DNA of 64,000 bases from JAIBJP01 sp035601195 (lineage in GTDB: Bacteria > Actinomycetota > Thermoleophilia > Gaiellales > Gaiellaceae): contig DATNOU010000101.1 in assembly GCA_035601195.1 (NCBI GenBank), positions 1-64,000 on the forward strand, given 5' to 3'. The notes beneath the pieces were generated by a model that saw nothing but the letters and a program-made list of their open reading frames with translations, ran no database searches and had not been told where the DNA came from. Positions 16,647 through 25,428 of the stretch are shown here, piece after piece; the first letter of the stretch is position 1; every line of letters begins with the position of its first letter. Both the position numbers and the translations under genes were made by a program.

Positions 16647-18005
16647 ATGGCGCAGGTCGAGCAGACAGGAAGGGCGACAAGCGATCCCGGGGCCCGACAG
16701 GAAGTGCTCCAGCGGGTCAAGGACGAGCGCGTGGAGTTCGTCCACCTCTGGTTCACGGACATCGAAGGGCATCTCAAGAGCTTCGCCATCACGCTCGACG
16801 AGCTTGAGGGTGCGCTCGACGACGGCATGGGATTCGACGGCTCGTCCATCTCCGGCTTCAACGCGATCGAGGAATCGGACATGGTCGCGATCCCGGATCC
16901 CGCCACCTTTCAACTCATGCCCAACGGCGGCCACGTCGTCGCTCGCATGATCTGCGACGTCGTCACCCCGGACGGGGAGCCCTACGACGGCGACCCGCGT
17001 CACGTCCTCCGCCTCGCGCTCGAGCGCATGAAGAGCATGGGCTTCGACACCTTCAACGTCGGTCCGGAGCTCGAGTACTTCCTCTTCAAGTCCGACGAGG
17101 GCACGGAGACGCTTGACGAAGGCGGGTACTTCGCCATGACCGTCATGGACGCGGCGAGCGACCTGCGTCACGACACCGTCAAGGCGCTCGAGTCCATGGG
17201 GATCCCCATCGAGTACGTCCACCACGAGGTGGGGCCGTCCCAGCACGAGATCGACATGCGCTACTCGTCTGCGCTCGAGATGGCCGACCACACGATCACG
17301 TATCGCCTCGTCGTGAAGGAGATCGCGAAGAAGGCGGGCTACCACGCCACGTTCATGCCGAAGCCGCTCTTCGGCGAGAACGGCTCGGGGATGCACACGC
17401 ACCAGTCCCTCTTCGCCGACGGAAACAACGCTTTCTTCGATCCCGACGATGAGTGGCACCTGTCCGAGGTCGGCAAGGCCTTTATCGCGGGCCAGCTCCA
17501 CCATGCCCGCGAGATCTCGGCGGTCTTCGCCCAATGGGTCAACTCCTACAAGCGTCTCGTGCCGGGCTACGAGGCGCCCGTCTACGTTGCGTGGTCGCGG
17601 CGCAACCGTTCGGCGCTCATCCGGATTCCGCTCTACAAGCCCGGAAATGAGCAGGCGACGCGCGCGGAGATCCGCTGTCCCGATCCGGCGTGCAACCCGT
17701 ACCTCACCTTCGCGGCTCTTCTCCATGCGGGACTCGAGGGGATCGAGAAGGGCTACGACTTGCCGCAACCGATGGAGCAGAACCTCTATCACCTGACGGC
17801 CGAGCAGCGCCGCGAGCGCGGCATCGTCGGCCTTCCGGAGACGCTGGGCGAGGCGATCGACGAGCTCGCGGGCTCGGACCTCGTCCGCCGCGCGCTCGGC
17901 AAGCACATCTTCGACCGCTATGTCGAGCTGAAGCGCAAGGAGTGGGACGATTACCGCGTCCAGCTCACGCCGTGGGAGATGGAGAAGTACCTGGGCGTGT
18001 TGTAG
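16647..18005 (+). CDS. glnA: Glutamine synthetase type I (alpha subtype)
   Basis: Second glutamine synthetase, 452 residues. ATG 16647 is chosen because AAGGAGG lies 5 bases upstream. Motifs: GMGFDGSSISGF, GPELEYFLF, GENGSGMHTHQSLF, NRSALIRIP. It lacks the mid-region insertion of the beta type and resembles GSI-alpha enzymes, which are usually feedback-controlled rather than adenylylated. The segment NLYHLTAEQ keeps a tyrosine at the adenylylation position, but the surrounding residues differ. Having both an alpha and a beta enzyme within 5 kb suggests different roles or regulation in ammonia assimilation. Confidence 0.95.
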   Translation: MAQVEQTGRATSDPGARQEVLQRVKDERVEFVHLWFTDIEGHLKSFAITLDELEGALDDGMGFDGSSISGFNAIEESDMVAIPDPATFQLMPNGGHVVARMICDVVTPDGEPYDGDPRHVLRLALERMKSMGFDTFNVGPELEYFLFKSDEGTETLDEGGYFAMTVMDAASDLRHDTVKALESMGIPIEYVHHEVGPSQHEIDMRYSSALEMADHTITYRLVVKEIAKKAGYHATFMPKPLFGENGSGMHTHQSLFADGNNAFFDPDDEWHLSEVGKAFIAGQLHHAREISAVFAQWVNSYKRLVPGYEAPVYVAWSRRNRSALIRIPLYKPGNEQATRAEIRCPDPACNPYLTFAALLHAGLEGIEKGYDLPQPMEQNLYHLTAEQRRERGIVGLPETLGEAIDELAGSDLVRRALGKHIFDRYVELKRKEWDDYRVQLTPWEMEKYLGVL

Positions 18006-18208
18006 AATTTGCCGCGGTGTCGCCGCTTCTTCGTGAAGCGGGGGACCGACTGACGGCCGATCGCGAGCTGCTTATCTGAGTGGCTCGTGGTCGTTAAGCA
18101 GGCGTGTCCTGGACGGCGCCGCTTCGAGCAGGGCGGAGCCCGGCTCCGTGTGCGCCTGACGCCAGGGTCACGCTTGGTGGCCTCCCCAGGGTTACGCCGG
18201 GTAGCGCT
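18006..18208. other. Convergent intergenic gap with an imperfect direct repeat
   Basis: There is no gene between glnA (plus) and the receiver gene (minus). CCAGGGTCACGC at 18162 and CCAGGGTTACGC at 18186 are near-identical and 24 bases apart. Each is followed by a GGT[AG]G-type word, giving two GT[CT]AC/GT[AG]GC pairs. This looks like a regulator-type repeat, but it lies downstream of both genes, so its role is unclear. Confidence 0.35.
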
Positions 18209-18556
18209 TCAGTGTTTCGCCTGGTGGGAGCTCTTGCCGTTCGAGAGCGCCCGCGCAATTGCATGCTGGAGGTCGGGGAGTGCGAAGGGCTTCACCAAGT
18301 ACGCGATCGGGGCGAGGCGACGTGAGCCCGCGTCCGGAAGCTCGATGCTCGCGCACACGATCGGGGTGTCGCCGTTCACCGCCCTGAAAGCCTGCGCACG
18401 CTCGACACTGGGTGCGTGGGAGGGCTCGAGGAGGATCGCGTCGACCGGTGCGAGCTCAGCATCCTCCAGCACCGGTTCATGGCCGAGCCGGACCACGATT
18501 CGGCTGAGAAGCTCTCGCACCTCGGGATGAGGCTCACAGATCAGCACCCTCGCCAC
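18209..18556 (-). CDS. Degenerate response-regulator receiver domain, stand-alone
   Basis: 115 residues with the CheY-like pattern MARVLICEPHPEVRELL at the start and YLVKPFALPDL at the end; the conserved Lys is at 89. The phospho-acceptor position carries glutamate (ILLEPS, Glu44) instead of aspartate, and the acidic pocket is EPHPE rather than DD or ED. It cannot be phosphorylated in the normal way and may mimic the active state, acting as a constitutive or protein-protein switch. It is adjacent to four other two-component proteins. Confidence 0.8.
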   Translation of the reverse strand: MARVLICEPHPEVRELLSRIVVRLGHEPVLEDAELAPVDAILLEPSHAPSVERAQAFRAVNGDTPIVCASIELPDAGSRRLAPIAYLVKPFALPDLQHAIARALSNGKSSHQAKH

Positions 18557-18602
18557 CTCCTAATAATCGGCCAATCTCGGCTACATCTGGTATGGAACGG
18601 GT

Positions 18603-19295
18603 ATGAAGCGAGCTCGCGTGCTCGTTGTCGACGACGACGCCGATATTCGGGGGCTCGTCCGCGAGCTCCTCGAGCGGGCGGGCTACGAGGTACTCGAGAG
18701 TCCCAACGGCCGGGAGGGGCTTCGCACGCTCTACTCGACGTCTCCCGATCTCGTCCTTCTCGACGTCTCGATGCCCGAGCTCGACGGCTGGCAGACGCTC
18801 GAGCGCATTCGAGACGTGAGTGACGTGCCCGTGGTGATGCTGACCGCGCGGGCGGCCGAGCTGGAGAAGGTGCGCGGCCTGAAGGCGGGAGCCGACGACT
18901 ATGTGACCAAGCCCTTCGGTCGCCAGGAGCTCCTGGCGCGCGTGGAAGCCCACCTTCGCCGTGTCCGCGACCGTACGGAGCAGCCGGGGACGTACGCCGA
19001 CGGCCTGGTCACCATAGATTTCGCGCAGCGCGAAGTGACAGTGGCAGGCCAGACCGTGGCGCTGACCCCGCTCGAGTTCAAGCTCCTCGCTACGTTCGTG
19101 CGCAACCCGAACCAGGTGCTGTCGCACGAGCAGCTGCTGGAGCTGGTCTGGGGCGACCCGCTAACGGGCTCGCGGGCGCGGACGAAGCTCTACGTCGGGT
19201 ATCTGCGCCAGAAGATCGCCACGGCCGCCGCGGGCGATTCCCCGATCGAGACAGTTCGTGGCTTCGGTTACCGCTATCGGCCGAGAGCTGCCTGA
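18603..19295 (+). CDS. OmpR/PhoB-family response regulator
   Basis: 230 residues. The receiver has DDD at 10-12, phospho-acceptor Asp54 (VLLDVSMPELDG), a Thr switch in MLTARA and KPF. A C-terminal winged-helix DNA-binding domain contains LTPLEFKLLATFVRNPNQVLSHEQLLE and ends in RGFGYRYRP. It diverges from the degenerate receiver gene across about 46 bases. No cognate kinase is in the same direction; the PAS kinase at 19651-22293 on the other strand is the nearest candidate. Confidence 0.93.
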   Translation: MKRARVLVVDDDADIRGLVRELLERAGYEVLESPNGREGLRTLYSTSPDLVLLDVSMPELDGWQTLERIRDVSDVPVVMLTARAAELEKVRGLKAGADDYVTKPFGRQELLARVEAHLRRVRDRTEQPGTYADGLVTIDFAQREVTVAGQTVALTPLEFKLLATFVRNPNQVLSHEQLLELVWGDPLTGSRARTKLYVGYLRQKIATAAAGDSPIETVRGFGYRYRPRAA

Positions 19296-19654
19296 ACGCG
19301 CGAGCCGAGCTCTTGAGGGCTGAACGGCTTCCTGACGTAGTCGTCCGCGCCGGCGTCGAAGCCCCGCGCAATGTCCTCCTCTTGCACGCGCGCAGTTAGG
19401 AGGATGATGGGCATCCGGCTCGTTTCTTCCTGCTGGCGTAGTTGGCGCGTCGCCTCATAGCCGTCGATACGAGGCATCATCACGTCGATAACGGCGAGAT
19501 CCGGTCGCGTGGCGAGCGCCACCTTGACGGCCTCCTCGCCGTTCCGCGCCTGGACGACTTCGTATCCCGCCCGCTCGAGTCGGAATGAGACGAGCGCGAG
19601 GATGTCCGGATCGTCGTCGGCGATCAGGATGAGAGGCTGACCGTTCCGGGTCAC
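19274..19654 (-). CDS. Single-domain response regulator (CheY-like)
   Basis: 126-residue receiver domain with no output domain: ADDD at 12-15, Asp57 in AVIDVMMPRIDG, LLTARV and RKPFSPQEL. It overlaps the start of the sensor histidine kinase's stop region by four bases (19651-19654), so it is the translationally coupled partner of that kinase, probably a phosphorelay intermediate. Its 3' end overlaps the convergent regulator gene by 22 bases. Confidence 0.92.
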   Translation of the reverse strand: MTRNGQPLILIADDDPDILALVSFRLERAGYEVVQARNGEEAVKVALATRPDLAVIDVMMPRIDGYEATRQLRQQEETSRMPIILLTARVQEEDIARGFDAGADDYVRKPFSPQELGSRVQAALGR

Positions 19655-22293
19655 AGCGCAAGCTCCTCGACCGCCTCTTCTTCCGTCGGCTGAGCCTGGC
19701 GGATCGGGAGTGAGATGCGGAACGTGGTGCCGCCGCCGTCGGCGCTCGCGACGGTGATCTGGCCTCTGTGAGCGTCGACGATCGCCTTCGAGATGGCGAG
19801 GCCTAGCCCGGTTCCCGGAATCGCCTGCTCGGTTGCCTTGGCGGTGCGGAAGAAGCGCTCGAACAGATGGTGCTGCTCTTCCGACGGAATGCCCATGCCC
19901 GTGTCCCGCACCTCGATGACCGCCTTCCCGCGCTGCCCCTTGACGCGAACGTCGACGCGACCGCCGGGCGGCGTGAACTTGACGCCGTTCGAGATCAGGT
20001 TGTCGAGGAGCTGCGCAAGGCGCGCGCGGTCGCCCGTGATCAGGGCCAGCGGCCCTGTCGCGAGGGTGAGCGTGATGTCCTTGCCCTCGGCGAGCGGCCG
20101 TGCCGTCTCCACGCTCTCCGCGGCGATCGCCGAGAGATCGGCGGCGCCGAGCTCCAGCGAGAGCTTGCCCGCCTCCACCTGCGCGAGGAAGAGGAGATCG
20201 CCGACGAGGGCCAGCAGACGGTGGGCGTTGCGCTCGACGACGCCCAGGAACTGTCGCTGCTCGTCCGTCAGCGCGCCCGCCTCCTCCTCGAGCACGAGCT
20301 CGAGGTAGCCCCGGATCGAGGTCAGGGGGGTTCGGAGTTCATGCGACACGAGCGCGACGAACTCGTCCTTGAGGCGGTCGAGCTCGCGAAGCCGCTCGTT
20401 CTGGTCGGCGAGCTCCAGAAGGAGTCGCTCCCGTTCTGCCTCCGCGCTGCGGCGCTCGGTGATGTCGTGGGCGATCGCGGACGCGCCGATTACGGCTCCG
20501 CTCGCGTCGCGAAGGGGCGAGAAGGTAAACGAGACGTCGATCAGCGCGCCATCCTTGCGCCTGCGCACGGTCTCTAGGTGGGCCGTGGCCTGGCCGGCCG
20601 TGATCTGCTCGAAAAGGGACTGCTGCTCATCCTCTTTACCCGGTGGCGCCAGGACCGCAATCGGCTTGCCGATGATCTCCTCGGCCGTGTAGCCGAACAC
20701 GCGCTCGGCGCCCGAGTTCCAGCTCGACAGACGACCGTCAACCGACGCGGCCATGATCGCGTCGTCGGAAGACTCGACGATGGAGGCGAGCTTGAGACGC
20801 TCGTTCTCAGCCGTCCAGCGCTCTGTGACGTCGAAGATCGCGCCGTCCAGCTTGGTCTCTCCATCCCGTCCCAGAATGGCCAGGCCGCGCTCGACCACGT
20901 GGCGAATGCTCCCGTCACGGTGGAGGGTCCGGTACTCGATCGTGTACGGCCTCTCCTCGGCCACGGCCGCCTCGACCTCCTGGGTAAGGCGCGGAGCGTC
21001 CTCGGGATGAATGACGCTCGCGAAGGTACGCACCCTGTTTGCGATGAAATCCGAAGCCGGATAGCCGGTGAGCTCGTCGATCTCGTCGCTCAGGAACTCC
21101 ATCGTCCAGTCGTTGTCGATCGAACAGCGGAAGATGACGCCCGGGACATTGGCTACGAGGGTGCGGAAGCGCTCCTCACTGTCGCTCAGCGCCACCTCGG
21201 CAGCCTTGCGGTGCGTGATGTCGAGCAGGAATCCCTGCGCCTGGACGGGTGCCCCGGTCGCATCCGCGATCACGATCACCTGGTCCTCGACCCAGACAAC
21301 GCGCCCGTCGCGCGCCACTAGTCGGTACTGGGTGGAGAAGGGCCGGCCTGTGGCGTAGCCCGTGCGATGCTCGGTGCGGACTCGTTCGAGGTCGTCCGGA
21401 TGGACGACGCGCCAGAAGAGGTTGGGCGTCGCGAGCCATTCGTCGGGCGAGTAGCCCAGCAAGCCGTCGATCTGGGGGCTGACGTACGCGCTGAACCCCG
21501 GCTTGTCGATCGCGCTCACGTAAGTGACGAGCGGGAGCTGCTCGACGAGTGCCCGATAGCGGGACTCGGCCGCGCGCAGGCCCGCGACCGCCTGACGCCG
21601 CTCGTTCAGGGTGCGCTCGAGCTCTTCCGCCTGATGCGCTAGGCGATCGCTCCGGTGCTGGAGGGCCTTCGTGACCTGATGGAGGATCGGGAAGAGCGAA
21701 CCGAAGAGCAGGAGCAACGCCAGGCCGAGCGCGAGTGCGATCGGCTTGACCGTCGCTACGACCTGAGCTTCGATCGGGCCGTAGTCGTTGTAGAACTCGA
21801 GAACGCCTCGCGGCCTCTGCTCGTCCGCGAGACGGAGCGGCACGTAGGCCGAGGTGACCTTGATGTTCTTTCCCTGGCCACCCTCGTCGTTGAGCCGGCC
21901 CGTTTCCCGCACTGTTCTTCCCGCGAGCACTTCGTCCAGTTCCTCGGCGTCGACACGCGTGCCGATCAGGGAGTGGTCGTTGGAATACGTGACCGTTCCG
22001 TCGCGCCGCCAGAGCTTCACGCGGACGACGCCGTTCATGAGCTCCGGCGCAAAGAGGGCGTCAAGGGCCGCGAGTCGCTCCGGAGAGGTGACTGGTTCAG
22101 TTAGATCCGCCTTGCGCAGCTGCGTTGAGAGGGTCGCAGCCGCGCGCGTCGCGTCTGACGTGAGCTCCCGGTCGGCGCGGACCTGCGCCTCGTGGCGGAC
22201 GACCAAGAGGATGCCGGTGCCCGCCAGAGCAAGTGCGAGCGCACTGTAGAGCGCAAAGCGCAGAACGAGGCGCGGCGGCCTCCCCTCGGACAT
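19651..22293 (-). CDS. Multi-PAS sensor histidine kinase
   Basis: 880 residues from ATG 22293 (a longer reading from 22365 is less likely). There is one membrane helix near the N-terminus, an extracytoplasmic sensor of about 150 residues, and a second helix. Then come a coiled segment, three PAS domains (starting near ESRYRALVEQLP, SEERFRTLVANVP and LKLASIVESSDDA), a HisKA domain with phospho-acceptor SHELRTPLT, and an HATPase domain with DTGMGIP and GTGLGLAI. It phosphorylates the CheY-like protein coupled to its 3' end. Ligand unknown; the PAS set suggests redox, gas or light sensing. Confidence 0.93.
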   Translation of the reverse strand: MSEGRPPRLVLRFALYSALALALAGTGILLVVRHEAQVRADRELTSDATRAAATLSTQLRKADLTEPVTSPERLAALDALFAPELMNGVVRVKLWRRDGTVTYSNDHSLIGTRVDAEELDEVLAGRTVRETGRLNDEGGQGKNIKVTSAYVPLRLADEQRPRGVLEFYNDYGPIEAQVVATVKPIALALGLALLLLFGSLFPILHQVTKALQHRSDRLAHQAEELERTLNERRQAVAGLRAAESRYRALVEQLPLVTYVSAIDKPGFSAYVSPQIDGLLGYSPDEWLATPNLFWRVVHPDDLERVRTEHRTGYATGRPFSTQYRLVARDGRVVWVEDQVIVIADATGAPVQAQGFLLDITHRKAAEVALSDSEERFRTLVANVPGVIFRCSIDNDWTMEFLSDEIDELTGYPASDFIANRVRTFASVIHPEDAPRLTQEVEAAVAEERPYTIEYRTLHRDGSIRHVVERGLAILGRDGETKLDGAIFDVTERWTAENERLKLASIVESSDDAIMAASVDGRLSSWNSGAERVFGYTAEEIIGKPIAVLAPPGKEDEQQSLFEQITAGQATAHLETVRRRKDGALIDVSFTFSPLRDASGAVIGASAIAHDITERRSAEAERERLLLELADQNERLRELDRLKDEFVALVSHELRTPLTSIRGYLELVLEEEAGALTDEQRQFLGVVERNAHRLLALVGDLLFLAQVEAGKLSLELGAADLSAIAAESVETARPLAEGKDITLTLATGPLALITGDRARLAQLLDNLISNGVKFTPPGGRVDVRVKGQRGKAVIEVRDTGMGIPSEEQHHLFERFFRTAKATEQAIPGTGLGLAISKAIVDAHRGQITVASADGGGTTFRISLPIRQAQPTEEEAVEELAL

Positions 22294-22363
22294 GGAACGG
22301 GTCACTGGTTTGTTATCGGAGTCGCAAGCACCTCGCTTTACAGTCCCTGCGTAAGCTGTGTTC

Positions 22364-23764
22364 ATGGATCAAACGGCGCGTCACCTGCGCCTGCTGACCG
22401 AGACGATCGCGGCCGTGAACTCGACGCTCGACCTCGAGGAGGTCTTCGATCTGATCGCGCGCAAGGTCGCGGAGGCGCTCGAGACGGACGCCTGCTTCGT
22501 CTATCTCTACGACGAGGGCTCGGACGAGCTCGTCCTGCGCGCCTCGTTCGGCACGCGGGTCGAGGAGATGACGAGGGTGCCCAAGATGCGCCCCGGCGAG
22601 GGGATCACGGGGTCAGCGGCTGCGGAGCGCGCCCCCGTGATGATCCCGCGCGCCGCGCACCTGGACCCCCGCTTCAAGAGCTTTCCGAACCTCCGCGAGG
22701 AGCAGTACGAGTCGATCCTCGCCGTCCCGATCCTGGCTCGAGAGCGCCTCGAGGGTGCGCTGAACGTCCGGACGGAGGCGCCGAGGGAGTTCAGCGGCGC
22801 CGAGATCGACCTCCTCATGGCCATCGCCGGCCAGGTGGCGCAGGCGATCGAGAACGCCAAGCTCTACGAGGCCGCGCAGCAGCGCGTCGCAGAGCTGGAG
22901 GCGCTCGCGTCGATCTCCGAAGCGGTCTCCGAGTCTCTTTATCTGGAGGAATCCCTCGAGGCCATCGTCAAGCGGACGATGGAAGCGGTCGGCGCCACCG
23001 GGGCCGCGCTCGTGCTCGAAGACGGCACCGTGGCGTGGCCCGAAGGTCGCTCCGGCAAGCACGCAACCCGCGTCCCATTACGTTGGAGGGGCCGCGAGAT
23101 CGGAGAGCTCGTCTGCGATCGGGACACTCCGTTCACCGTCCCGGAGGAGCGGCTGCTCGCGTCGATCGCCCATCACGCTGCGGTGGCCGTGGAACACGGA
23201 CGCGCCGTCATGCGCGGGGTCGTCGCCCAGGAGATCCACCATCGCGTCAAGAACAACCTGCAGACGGTGGCCTCGCTACTTCGCCTCCAGGCGCGCTCGG
23301 GGGCTGCGGAGCCCGATAAGGCCCTCGCCGACTCCGTCAACCGCATCCTGGCGATCGCGGCCGTGCACGAGGTGCTGACCGAGCGCCGCGACGAGGACGT
23401 CGACCTCGGGGAGCTCGTCGAGCGACTGCGGGCCATGCTCGTTCAGGGCCTGGGAGGGGGGAAGCGCGTGGAGTCGCACGTGGAGCCGATCCTGCTGCAC
23501 GGTGGACGTGCGACGGCGCTCGCACTCGTCTTCAGCGAGCTGCTCCAGAACGCGCTCGAACACGGAGGCAACGAGGTCCGCGTCGAGCTCGGCCGGAACA
23601 ACGGCCAGGTGTGCCTGACGGTCGCCGACAACGGCAGCTGGTCGGAGTCGAAGGACGGCACCGGCCTGTCCATCGTTCGTGCGCTCGTGCGAGACGAGCT
23701 GAAGGGGACGCTTTCCCTCACCGCTGAGGGCGGTCTGCGCGCCGAGGTCGCTTTCCTTCCTTGA
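22364..23764 (+). CDS. GAF-domain sensor histidine kinase of the HisKA_2 type
   Basis: 466 residues from ATG 22364 (GTG 22358 is possible). It is soluble, with no membrane helix. A GAF domain lies at about 20-165, then a short second GAF-like region. The HisKA_2 dimerisation motif EIHHRVKNNLQTVASLLRLQ and an HATPase domain with NALEHGG and a DNGSW box follow. Kinases of this class (for example EutW) typically feed ANTAR regulators, and the next gene is exactly that, starting within this gene's stop codon. It diverges from the PAS kinase across 70 bases. Confidence 0.92.
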   Translation: MDQTARHLRLLTETIAAVNSTLDLEEVFDLIARKVAEALETDACFVYLYDEGSDELVLRASFGTRVEEMTRVPKMRPGEGITGSAAAERAPVMIPRAAHLDPRFKSFPNLREEQYESILAVPILARERLEGALNVRTEAPREFSGAEIDLLMAIAGQVAQAIENAKLYEAAQQRVAELEALASISEAVSESLYLEESLEAIVKRTMEAVGATGAALVLEDGTVAWPEGRSGKHATRVPLRWRGREIGELVCDRDTPFTVPEERLLASIAHHAAVAVEHGRAVMRGVVAQEIHHRVKNNLQTVASLLRLQARSGAAEPDKALADSVNRILAIAAVHEVLTERRDEDVDLGELVERLRAMLVQGLGGGKRVESHVEPILLHGGRATALALVFSELLQNALEHGGNEVRVELGRNNGQVCLTVADNGSWSESKDGTGLSIVRALVRDELKGTLSLTAEGGLRAEVAFLP

Positions 23765-24339
23765 GAATTCTGGTGGCAGAGGATGAGACGATTATTCGTC
23801 TCGACCTCAAGGAAACCCTGGAGCGGGCGGGCTTCGAGGTCTGCGGCGAAGCCCGCGACGGTGAGGAAGCCGTGGAGCTCGCGCGCGAGGAGAAACCCGA
23901 TCTCGCGGTGCTCGACGTGAAGATGCCGCGGGTCGACGGCATCGAAGCGGCGCGGAGAATCCTCGCGGAGCGCCCCATCCCGATCGTGATGCTGACGGCC
24001 TACGGCCACGATGAGCTCGTGACCCGGGCGGTCGAGGCGGGTGTCTTCGCCTACCTCGTGAAGCCGTTTCGCGAGAGCGACCTCCTGCCGGCCATCCAGA
24101 CCGCCAAGGCCCGCTATGCGGAGCTCGAGGCCCTGCGGGAAGAAGCCGAGTCTCTCGCCGAAGCTCTCGCGACGCGCAAGGTCGTCGAGCGGGCGAAGGG
24201 ACTGCTCATGGAGCAGGAAGGCCTGTCCGAGCAGGATGCGTTCACGCGCCTCCAGCGCGTGAGCCAAACGTCCGGCCGGCCCATGAAGGTCGTGGCGGAG
24301 GCGCTGATCGCGACCTTCGGCGGCGAGGATGCCGCATGA
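23761..24339 (+). CDS. ANTAR-domain response regulator (RNA-binding antiterminator)
   Basis: 192 residues from TTG 23761, which overlaps the kinase stop. The receiver has EDE at 7-9 and Asp52 (AVLDVKMPRVDG). A coiled linker and an ANTAR domain (about 122-185) with ATRKVVERAKGLLMEQ and SEQDAFTRLQRVSQ follow. Family members bind paired hairpins in nascent RNA and prevent terminator formation. The ATG of the next gene, an amino-acid dehydrogenase, overlaps the stop (ATGA), so kinase, regulator and dehydrogenase form one translational unit. That suggests control of nitrogen metabolism (inference). Confidence 0.94.
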   Translation: MRILVAEDETIIRLDLKETLERAGFEVCGEARDGEEAVELAREEKPDLAVLDVKMPRVDGIEAARRILAERPIPIVMLTAYGHDELVTRAVEAGVFAYLVKPFRESDLLPAIQTAKARYAELEALREEAESLAEALATRKVVERAKGLLMEQEGLSEQDAFTRLQRVSQTSGRPMKVVAEALIATFGGEDAA

Positions 24340-25421
24340 GAACCCCGGCGAAGGTGCTCGATTTGCGTGACGAGAGCGTCGGCCTCGACGCGGTGGTCGT
24401 CGTCGACCACGAGCTGTTCCCCGTGGCCGCGGGAGGGACGAGGATGCTTCCCGACGTCGACGCGTCCGAGGTGGCGCGGCTCGCCCGCGCGATGACGTGG
24501 AAGTTCGCCTCCTGCCGAGTCCCTTATGCAGGCGCCAAGGCGGGCGTTCGCTTCGCCGGCGGCGATCGTGCGGCTGTGCTCTCGGCCTATAAGCGCGCAC
24601 TCGAGCCCTACCGCGAGTCCTTCCTCACCGGCCCCGATATGGGCACCCAACCGGCCGACTTCGTCGAGGAGGGCGCAGCCGAGCTGCCCCTCTGGGCAAA
24701 GAACCACGAAGGCCTGGGTATGGACGACCTTGCCACAGGCCACGGCGTCAAGGGAGCCGCGGAAGCCGCGCTCGCGCATCTCGGCCGAAGATTCGAAGGG
24801 GCGACCGTGGCAATCGAAGGCTTCGGCAAGGTTGGTGCAGGAACGGCTCGAGCGTGCGCCCGCGGCGGTGCGAAGATCGTCGCCGTGAGCACGGTGAACG
24901 GGCTTCTGGCCGATCCGGCCGGGCTGGACGTCGAGCTGCTCCAGGCGCTGCGCGCGAGCCACGGTGACCGCCTCGTCGAGCACGGACCGACTCCCGCTCG
25001 CCCGCGGGAGGAGCTCTTCGACCTCGAGTGCGACGTGCTCGTCCCCGGCGCTCGTCCCGACTCGGTTACCCCGGACCTCGCGGAGAGTGGCCGGTGGGCC
25101 GTCGTCGCTCCCGGCGCCAATGTTCCCTACGCCGCCGGGGCGATCGAGATTCTGCACCGGCGGGGAATCGTGGCCGTGCCCGACTTCGTCTCCAACTCGG
25201 GCGGGGTGCACCTGTACGAGAGCGTGTCGCAGGACGCCGACCCCGCGGAGGCGCTTGCGATCATCGAGGAGCTTGTCCGCGTTGCGGTCGAGCGTCTTCT
25301 CCAGGCTGCGGGTGAGAGCGGCGTGACGCCGATGGACGCTGCCCTGGCCGACGCCCGGGCCTACCTGGGCGAGGCCACGTCCGCCTCGCCCGAGCTCCTG
25401 GATGAGCTGTTCCGGGCGTAG
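24336..25421 (+). CDS. Glu/Leu/Phe/Val dehydrogenase family enzyme
   Basis: NAD(P)-dependent oxidative deamination of an amino acid. At 361 residues it has the length of leucine/phenylalanine dehydrogenases rather than the ~420-450 of glutamate dehydrogenases. The substrate domain has MTWKFASCRVPYAGAKAGV with the catalytic Lys in GAKAG, and GPDMGT follows. The Rossmann domain has VAIEGFGKVGAGTARA. Late motifs are VPDFVSNSGGVHLYE. The substrate is not certain. Coupling to the ANTAR regulator, and the two glutamine synthetases nearby, point to amino-nitrogen metabolism. Confidence 0.88.
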   Translation: MRTPAKVLDLRDESVGLDAVVVVDHELFPVAAGGTRMLPDVDASEVARLARAMTWKFASCRVPYAGAKAGVRFAGGDRAAVLSAYKRALEPYRESFLTGPDMGTQPADFVEEGAAELPLWAKNHEGLGMDDLATGHGVKGAAEAALAHLGRRFEGATVAIEGFGKVGAGTARACARGGAKIVAVSTVNGLLADPAGLDVELLQALRASHGDRLVEHGPTPARPREELFDLECDVLVPGARPDSVTPDLAESGRWAVVAPGANVPYAAGAIEILHRRGIVAVPDFVSNSGGVHLYESVSQDADPAEALAIIEELVRVAVERLLQAAGESGVTPMDAALADARAYLGEATSASPELLDELFRA

Positions 25422-25428
25422 AAGAAGC

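Noticed and set aside
18006..18208. Possible tRNA or structured RNA in the gap
   Set aside because: No cloverleaf with a T-arm GTTCGA and matching acceptor stem could be built; only short direct repeats are present.
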